Assembly (NCBI GenBank): GCA_013151975.1
Contig: JAADHG010000181.1
Span: 1-11,867 of the forward strand
DNA: 11,867 nt
Reading direction: 5' to 3'
From: Chlorobiota bacterium
GTDB lineage: Bacteria; Bacteroidota; Bacteroidia; Flavobacteriales; Flavobacteriaceae
Shown here: piece after piece, positions 6,863 through 11,867 of the stretch
Layout of the letters: the number at the start of each line of letters is the position of its first letter
How positions within the stretch are numbered: the first letter of the stretch is position 1
Notes under the pieces: model-generated
Database searches by the model: none
The model's input: the letters and a program-made list of their open reading frames with translations, nothing else
What the model was told of the DNA's origin: nothing
Translations under genes and position numbers: made by a program

Positions 6863-8731
6863 ATGAAAAATTTTAAATCTACTATGTTATTGGTAATAAG
6901 TTTTTTATTATCCATATCATTCAATGCGCAAAGCATTGATACTCCAGAGCATCAATACACATTTAATGGTCAGGTTAAATGGATGTTATTAACAGATACA
7001 GGAACATTACTAGCCTCTACAGGAGAAGCTTTAATTGGGATAAAACCAAACTCTAAAGAAGTTGCATTTAAAATAGACAGATTAAAGAAAGTAAAGGAAG
7101 AAAACTTAGAGTTTGTTCCAGGAACGCCATACTTAATAATTAAACCCAAAGGTATGATGACGCATACTTCGGTTGTCGATTTAATGAATGGGAAGATGGT
7201 ATTTGATTCTAAAGCTGAAAATTGGAAAAATGGAGTGACTAGTCGCCACTTTATTAGTCCGGAAATGAAGTTTGTAGTGAACGGAATGCACAAGGAAGAA
7301 GGCTTAGGACAATACAAAGTAGGTGTTGGGTTATATGATATGTTAACAGGAGAATTGATGCGTATTTTTGAACGAAAAGGATCAAATTTAATGAGTGGCA
7401 TGCCAGATATAATGGGAGACGATATTGTTATTCCTGGTATTAAAAACATTACGTGTTATTCAATCAGTTCAGGAGTTGTTAAATGGACTGCCGATGTAAA
7501 AAATGCTACAAGAATTGTTACTAATGAAGATACTAAAGAAATTTATGCCTTTAGAACTAAAGGAAGTAATACCGTTGTATATAAAGTAAATGCCAATAAT
7601 GGCAACGTAATGTGGCCAGAAGGAAACAAACTTAAAGGAGTAATATCTCGAATTAATTTCACAAATCATGGTTTAGCCATTGTTACTAATATTTTAAGTA
7701 GTGGAAAAAAAGGTTTGGCTGGAAAAATTGGCAATAAATTAAAAGGTTCTGGTCAGTCTAAAGTTTATCTTTTAGATTTAAATAATGGGGTAGATTTATG
7801 GGAGAAATCGCCTAAAACAAAAGGAATTATAAGTCATTTTTATATTGAAGATGATGGTATTTTGTTTGGTGTGTCTTCTGGAGGAATAAACAAAGTTGGT
7901 TTTGATGGCACGCCTTTATGGAAAAAACCTTTAAAAACAGGTTCTGGAATTCAAATCATGGCAAGAGTTGATAAGGGAGTGTTATATATCTCGCAGAGTG
8001 ATACAGATATTATTGATATGAACACAGGAGAATCAGTATTTGGAAAGGCAGTGAAGTATAAAAATTCAAAGGCTGTTACATCAGCTTACGATGAGAATAG
8101 AGACCGGTTTTTAGTATCTTGTAAAGACGGTATTTATGAAATTGATGGTACGAATGGTGAATACGGGTTACTGACAAAAGACACAGGTTTTGAAGGGAAA
8201 GAAAACCCTACAAGTATGAGTGTTAGAGAAACGGGTATTTTATTAAGTTCAGATCAAAACTTAACAATGCTTGACTTTAATGGAGATCAAAAATGGCATA
8301 CCTATTATAAAGCGCCAGGAATAAGTACATTTGGTAAAGTATTTATGGCAGCTTTAGCTGTGTCTTCTATGGCTATGGCAAGTGCATCTGCATATCAAGC
8401 AGGTGCCAATAAGGTGGCCTTAGGTTCGTATCATTCTGAAACTAGACGTATGGAAAATTATCAAGAAGGATTTTCTAATATAGCAGCTGCATCGTTTAAG
8501 GAACTTGGAAAAAGGTTTAAAGCCACAAAGGCAACAGAAAACTCAGCATTTATACTTACTAAACTAAGTGCAGGTGTTGGTTTGGTTAAAGTAGATAAGG
8601 ATTCTGGCGGAAAAGTTAGCGAGATAATTTTAAAAGATAAAAAACCAATGTATGAGGTAGATGATATAGAAGGTATCTTATACTTTAAATCTAAAGGAAA
8701 TACTATAAGTGCATACAATCTTAAAAGATAA
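6863..8731 (+). CDS. Secreted PQQ/WD-like beta-propeller protein
   Basis: The product has 622 residues. Residues 1-22 form a signal peptide (MKNFKSTMLLVISFLLSISF, then NAQS), so the protein is exported. The rest is built of beta-propeller blades with a recurring 'G-x-x-x-W' ending typical of PQQ-like repeats: W208 (GVVKW), W251 (GNVMW), W313 (GVDLW), W353 (GTPLW) and W478 (GDQKW). Matching strand motifs (VYKVNANNG, VYLLDLNNG, TDIIDMNTGE, IYEIDGTNG) lie between them. It may be a periplasmic or surface scaffold; no enzyme active site is visible, and PQQ binding should not be assumed. An alanine/methionine/serine-rich hydrophobic stretch (about 490-517, with AALAVSSMAMASASAYQAGA) interrupts the propeller after the W478 blade. 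It could be a membrane-inserting or lipid-facing loop. It is followed by a different, helix-rich segment and one more propeller-like end (ILYFKSKGNTISAYNLKR). No partner is evident from context; it may be monocistronic. Confidence 0.85.
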   Translation: MKNFKSTMLLVISFLLSISFNAQSIDTPEHQYTFNGQVKWMLLTDTGTLLASTGEALIGIKPNSKEVAFKIDRLKKVKEENLEFVPGTPYLIIKPKGMMTHTSVVDLMNGKMVFDSKAENWKNGVTSRHFISPEMKFVVNGMHKEEGLGQYKVGVGLYDMLTGELMRIFERKGSNLMSGMPDIMGDDIVIPGIKNITCYSISSGVVKWTADVKNATRIVTNEDTKEIYAFRTKGSNTVVYKVNANNGNVMWPEGNKLKGVISRINFTNHGLAIVTNILSSGKKGLAGKIGNKLKGSGQSKVYLLDLNNGVDLWEKSPKTKGIISHFYIEDDGILFGVSSGGINKVGFDGTPLWKKPLKTGSGIQIMARVDKGVLYISQSDTDIIDMNTGESVFGKAVKYKNSKAVTSAYDENRDRFLVSCKDGIYEIDGTNGEYGLLTKDTGFEGKENPTSMSVRETGILLSSDQNLTMLDFNGDQKWHTYYKAPGISTFGKVFMAALAVSSMAMASASAYQAGANKVALGSYHSETRRMENYQEGFSNIAAASFKELGKRFKATKATENSAFILTKLSAGVGLVKVDKDSGGKVSEIILKDKKPMYEVDDIEGILYFKSKGNTISAYNLKR

Positions 8732-8751
8732 AGAAGTTCTTAATTGAAACC

Positions 8752-8795
8752 TAATCTTTTTACAAGAAAACTAAAAATTAATTTATAAAAGATTA
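8752..8795 (+). terminator. Possible weak hairpin terminator after the beta-propeller gene
   Basis: TAATCTTTT (8752-8760) is repeated in inverted form as AAAAGATTA (8787-8795), with a loop of about 26 bases and a following AAG plus T-run. The stem is almost all A:T and the loop is long, so it may not terminate efficiently. Confidence 0.25.
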
Positions 8796-8948
8796 AAGTT
8801 TTTTTAGCAAAAACAATAGCGATACGCTTTGTCTTTTTTAATTGCTTCTTATCGAAAAAAAATATTTTAGAACATAAAAAACCATATCTTAGAATTGCTA
8901 TTAATCAATTTTTTTAAAAAGGCGTCAGGTGTATTATTCTGTTTTTTC

Positions 8949-8954
8949 GGGAGG
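8949..8954 (+). promoter_or_regulatory. Shine-Dalgarno-like site deciding the start of the DHp-only gene
   Basis: GGGAGG lies 6 bases before ATG 8961. This is unusual beside its neighbours, which lack such sites, and favours ATG 8961 over the upstream TTG at 8895 as the start of the following gene. Confidence 0.45.
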
Positions 8955-8960
8955 TTACTG

Positions 8961-9572
8961 ATGCTTTTTTTGTTTCCAAAAGTTAAGTCATTAATACTTA
9001 TTTGTTTAAGCATATTTTTCTTCTTTAATACGTTTACTGTTTTTGCAAATTTGAAATCTGATAATTTAGGTATAGAGCAAATTTTCAATTTAAAGGTAAA
9101 ATCAATTTCCATTGTAAAAACTACAAGCTCAAATAATATAAAAGAGAATGATATTTTGATTCGTATAAAACGTGCTGAAGAAAACGTACGTTATCAAAAT
9201 TCAAATTTAGAAGCTTTTCAAGTTATTGCAGTACTTCTAATAATTAGTTTGTCCTTTTTTATTATCATTAGATTTAAGAATATTAAAAAGCAACATCTAG
9301 TTAAAGAAAAAAAGTTTAAAACCAAATTAATTAAATTAAAAATTAAAAACCGTTTGCAAGAGCGACAGTTGTTAATTTCTAAAAGTTTGCACCAAAGTCT
9401 TAATGAACGCTTTGCTTTTTTATTGACTTCTTTTAAAAATATTGGTACAACATTTGAAATTAAAGACACAGCCTTTAAAAATGAAATAAATAATATTAAT
9501 GTGTTTGTAGAATATACATATTTAGAGTTCCAATATTCAGTAAAGACAATTAATAAACTAGAAACTTTTTAA
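8961..9572 (+). CDS. Two-pass membrane protein with a degenerate histidine-kinase DHp domain and no ATPase domain
   Basis: Starting at ATG 8961 (after a GGGAGG site) the product has 203 residues; a TTG at 8895 would add 22 more. Residues about 8-29 form a signal peptide or first membrane helix ending TFTVFA, followed by a short periplasmic segment of about 55 residues. A second membrane helix spans about 85-105 (FQVIAVLLIISLSFFIIIRF), then a basic coiled coil and a two-helix tail. From about residue 126 to the end the tail aligns without gaps to the coiled-coil and DHp region of the kinase encoded next door (its residues 441-515). Examples are RLQERQLLISKSLH against HLQEQRLRISRDLH; about 21 of 75 positions are identical by hand count. 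The phospho-acceptor histidine is kept (H144), but the following D-N-I-G is replaced by Q-S-L-N and the ELRDTIWAMN segment is lost. There is no TPR region and no HATPase domain. It probably arose by duplication and reduction. A role as kinase partner, inhibitor or phosphotransfer subunit is inference; drift towards a pseudogene is the alternative. Confidence 0.7.
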   Translation: MLFLFPKVKSLILICLSIFFFFNTFTVFANLKSDNLGIEQIFNLKVKSISIVKTTSSNNIKENDILIRIKRAEENVRYQNSNLEAFQVIAVLLIISLSFFIIIRFKNIKKQHLVKEKKFKTKLIKLKIKNRLQERQLLISKSLHQSLNERFAFLLTSFKNIGTTFEIKDTAFKNEINNINVFVEYTYLEFQYSVKTINKLETF

Positions 9573-9629
9573 GTTCGATAAATTAAAATTAGTATCTTCA
9601 AACAGCAATTATACTAACAACCATTTTTT

Positions 9630-11582
9630 ATGAAAAACCTTTTGTTCTTGTTGTTTATTTTTTCAGCATCTTTTATTCAATCTCAAACCAAGGCAAGTAT
9701 TAAATTAGATAGTTTATTGCAAATTTCTAAAACTCAAGAAGATGTTTCTTTAATTAGTACTTTAAATGAAATCTCTTGGGAATTTAAAAACTCTAATATA
9801 GATAGTGCTCTTTTTTATGCTAGAAAATCTATCGATATTTCTAAGCGGATAGATAATAAAAAAGCAATTGCATCTTCGTATAATAGTTTGGCAAATTGTT
9901 TTGATGGTCTTGGTGTTTTGGATAGTGCACAGATATATCATCAAAAAAGCTTAGATATAAAACTTCAAATTGGGCATGTGGTAGGAGCTGCCGATTCGTA
10001 TAACAATTTGGGGATTGTTTACGATTTAAAAGGAGATTTTCAGAAGGCTTTAGAAAATTATTTTAAAGCCTTAAAAATTTATGAATCACAAGAGGTAGAA
10101 TTTGGTAAAGTCCCAATGGTATTGGGGAATATAGGTATTGTCTATAAAAAGCAAAAGGAATATGATAAAGTTTTAAATTACTATAAAAGAGCTTTAAAAA
10201 TATACGAGGATAACAATTACGATTTTGGTATTGTTGTTACAAAAGGAAATATTGGTTCTGTACTGTTAAATGTAAAGGAGTTTGAAAATTCTATTAAATA
10301 CTCTAATGAAGCAAAAGAATTATATGCTCAAATGGGATATAATAGATACGTGCCTTATATGATAAATAATATAGCGATTGCTAAAGACAGTTTGAAAGAC
10401 TATAAACAATCACAACTGCTATATAAGGAAGCCATAGCTCTTTTTAGAAAGGATCAAAATTTATACGAATTAACCTATGCACAAATAGGTTTAGCAAAAA
10501 GTTATGCTAAAGAACACAAGTTTAAAGAGGCCTCAAACGGAGTCAAAAATGCTTTAAAAATTATTAAAGAAAAAGGGTTTAAAGAATTTGAAATAGATGC
10601 CTATAAGTTACTGGCTAGTGTTGAAGAGCAACTTGGGGATTATAAACAAGCCTATTATTATTTTGAAAAATATGCCATAGGCAAGGATAGTTTGTTTGAA
10701 GAGAATAAAACCAAAACTATTTTTGAATTAGAGACCAAGTACGAAACCGAGAAAAAAGAAAAAGAAATTTTATTACAACGTGCTGATCTCGCCGAGAAAG
10801 AGCTAAGTCTTAGTAAAAAAAATATCCAAATTCTTGGTTTAGGTGTTTTGGCTGTAATTTTAATTCTTTTAGGATATTTATTTTACAATCAACAAAAAAT
10901 AAAGAACAAACAACTACAAAAAGAAAATGAACTTAAAGATGCTTTAGTGAAAATTGAAACTCAAAACCATTTACAAGAGCAACGTTTGAGAATATCACGT
11001 GATTTACACGATAATATTGGCGCTCAACTTACATTCATAATATCTTCAATAGATAATTTAAAATATGGCTTTAAAATAACCAATGACAAGTTAAATAGTA
11101 AGCTCGTTGGGATCAGTCAATTTACCAAAGACACTATTTATGAGTTGCGCGATACCATTTGGGCAATGAATAAAAGTGAAATCACCTTTGAAGATCTTAA
11201 AGCACGCATTACTAATTTTATTGATAAGGCAAATACAACATCAATTAATACCGTATTTGAATTTACTTGTGAAGCTAATATTGATACAGAAAAAACGTTT
11301 ACTTCAGTTGAAGGGATGAATATTTATAGAATCATTCAAGAAGCTGTAAATAATGCTCTAAAATACGCCGAAGCATCAAAAATAAGTATGGATATTACCA
11401 AAGCTGATGGAAACATAAAAATTCAAATTTCTGATAATGGAAAAGGGTTTGATGAAAATGAAATAGAGTATGGTAACGGTATTAATAATATGAAGAAGCG
11501 CGCTCAAGATATTGGAGCAGAAATTGTAATTAAGTCCTCTAAGAACAGAGGCACTTCAATAGTTTTAAACTTTAAAAATTAA
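9630..11582 (+). CDS. TPR-containing sensor histidine kinase (HisKA_3 / NarL-type)
   Basis: This 650-residue sensor kinase has a signal peptide (1-19, cut near QSQ). About seven periplasmic tetratricopeptide repeats follow (roughly 78-350, e.g. SYNSLANCFDGLGVLDSAQI, SYNNLGIVYDLKGDFQKALE). A coiled coil (355-395), one membrane helix (about 400-419) and a cytoplasmic kinase complete it. The HisKA_3 dimerisation domain has the phospho-acceptor H460 in SRDLHDNIGAQL and the family segment ELRDTIWAMN (505-514). The HATPase domain has the N box QEAVNNALKYA (N574), G1 box DNGKGF (602-607) and G2 box GNGINNMKKRA (615-625). All catalytic residues look intact. The TPR array is expected to sense a protein or peptide partner. 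The response regulator starts 2 bases after its stop, so the two form a cognate pair. The gap to the upstream DHp-only gene is 57 bases, so co-transcription is possible. Confidence 0.96.
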   Translation: MKNLLFLLFIFSASFIQSQTKASIKLDSLLQISKTQEDVSLISTLNEISWEFKNSNIDSALFYARKSIDISKRIDNKKAIASSYNSLANCFDGLGVLDSAQIYHQKSLDIKLQIGHVVGAADSYNNLGIVYDLKGDFQKALENYFKALKIYESQEVEFGKVPMVLGNIGIVYKKQKEYDKVLNYYKRALKIYEDNNYDFGIVVTKGNIGSVLLNVKEFENSIKYSNEAKELYAQMGYNRYVPYMINNIAIAKDSLKDYKQSQLLYKEAIALFRKDQNLYELTYAQIGLAKSYAKEHKFKEASNGVKNALKIIKEKGFKEFEIDAYKLLASVEEQLGDYKQAYYYFEKYAIGKDSLFEENKTKTIFELETKYETEKKEKEILLQRADLAEKELSLSKKNIQILGLGVLAVILILLGYLFYNQQKIKNKQLQKENELKDALVKIETQNHLQEQRLRISRDLHDNIGAQLTFIISSIDNLKYGFKITNDKLNSKLVGISQFTKDTIYELRDTIWAMNKSEITFEDLKARITNFIDKANTTSINTVFEFTCEANIDTEKTFTSVEGMNIYRIIQEAVNNALKYAEASKISMDITKADGNIKIQISDNGKGFDENEIEYGNGINNMKKRAQDIGAEIVIKSSKNRGTSIVLNFKN

Positions 11583-11584
11583 TA

Positions 11585-11867
11585 ATGAACATTAAAATAG
11601 CTATAGTAGACGATAATTCATTTTTAATAAAAGCAGTAAAAGAGAAGCTGTCTTTTTTTGAAGATTTGCATGTTAAGTTTTCAGCTGTGCATGGGTCGGA
11701 TTTGTTAGTTAAATTAGAGGATAATCACAATATTGATTTAATATTAATGGATATTGAAATGCCAATTTTAAATGGTATTGAAACTACAGAAATTGTAAAA
11801 CAAAAGTATCCACATATTAAAATCATTATGCTCACAGTATTTGATAATGACGAAAATATTTTCAATG
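11585..11867 (+). CDS. NarL/LuxR-type response regulator, N-terminal receiver only (cut by window edge)
   Basis: ATG 11585 lies 2 bases after the kinase stop codon. The 94 visible residues form a receiver domain: acidic pocket D9 and D10 (IAIVDDNSF), phospho-acceptor D56 (LILMDIEMPILNG), and T84 in IIMLTVFDND. The conserved lysine and the expected C-terminal LuxR-type helix-turn-helix lie beyond the window, so DNA binding is inferred from its pairing with a HisKA_3 kinase. It is the likely phosphorylation target of that kinase. Confidence 0.94.
   Translation, partial: MNIKIAIVDDNSFLIKAVKEKLSFFEDLHVKFSAVHGSDLLVKLEDNHNIDLILMDIEMPILNGIETTEIVKQKYPHIKIIMLTVFDNDENIFN

Noticed and set aside
6970..7449. 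159-residue minus-strand open frame inside the beta-propeller gene
   Set aside because: It is opposite a well-supported gene and shows no recognisable domain; low-GC coding DNA often leaves such shadow frames.
8823..8831. Promoter -7 box TACGCTTTG upstream of the DHp-only gene
   Set aside because: It has one base too many between TA and TTTG and no TTG about 20 bases before it.
8895..8960. TTG-initiated 22-residue extension of the DHp-only protein
   Set aside because: ATG 8961 has a GGGAGG site 6 bases upstream and gives a standard signal peptide; the extension adds a second hydrophobic stretch with no supporting signal.
9573..9629. Promoter for the TPR kinase (TATCTTCA at 9593-9600)
   Set aside because: It only partly matches TAnnTTTG and has no TTG at the right distance; transcription from upstream is equally possible.

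Overview
The window looks like a stretch of chromosome from a marine-type Flavobacteriaceae bacterium (phylum Bacteroidota). The DNA is AT-rich, most genes lack a Shine-Dalgarno sequence, and promoter-like motifs have the Bacteroidota form TTG-N(~20)-TAnnTTTG. The proteins (GSCFA protein, TPR-containing two-component kinase, LemA/TPM pair, MerR next to an M23 peptidase and alaS) are typical of that family. This assignment comes from recognising the proteins, not from a database search.

Left part (1-3037, minus strand): five co-directional genes that look like one operon, read from right to left. They are a membrane-anchored M23 endopeptidase, a small MerR-type regulator (overlapping by one base, TAATG), a LemA protein, a cytosolic TPM-domain protein, and a secreted, membrane-anchored TPM-domain protein. 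The last gene starts immediately after the preceding stop codon and runs off the left edge. The set suggests envelope and peptidoglycan maintenance. A good promoter lies just upstream, in the short gap shared with alaS.

Centre (3146-6710, plus strand): alaS, followed 4 bases later by a GSCFA-family gene. As given, both are broken by single-base frameshifts less than 310 bases apart. alaS lacks one base near 5510-5534, and its last ~75 residues continue in another frame up to 5754. The GSCFA gene has one extra T in the TTT run at 5812-5814 and appears to start at a TTG (5759). Its family-defining GSCF motif therefore lies upstream of the first ATG. With both repaired, the proteins are about 869 and 316 residues. 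This is either local sequence error or genuine recent mutation.

Right part (6863-11867, plus strand): a secreted PQQ/WD-like beta-propeller protein with an odd internal hydrophobic segment; a small two-pass membrane protein whose cytoplasmic tail is a degenerate histidine-kinase dimerisation (DHp) domain with no ATPase domain; a full TPR sensor histidine kinase; and the start of its NarL/LuxR-type response regulator, cut by the right edge. The DHp-only protein aligns without gaps to the neighbouring kinase and keeps the phospho-acceptor histidine. It is the best candidate here for an undescribed component: a kinase partner, decoy or phosphotransfer subunit.

No RNA genes, CRISPR arrays, insertion sequences or phage genes are visible. 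No stretch over 300 bases lacks a gene.
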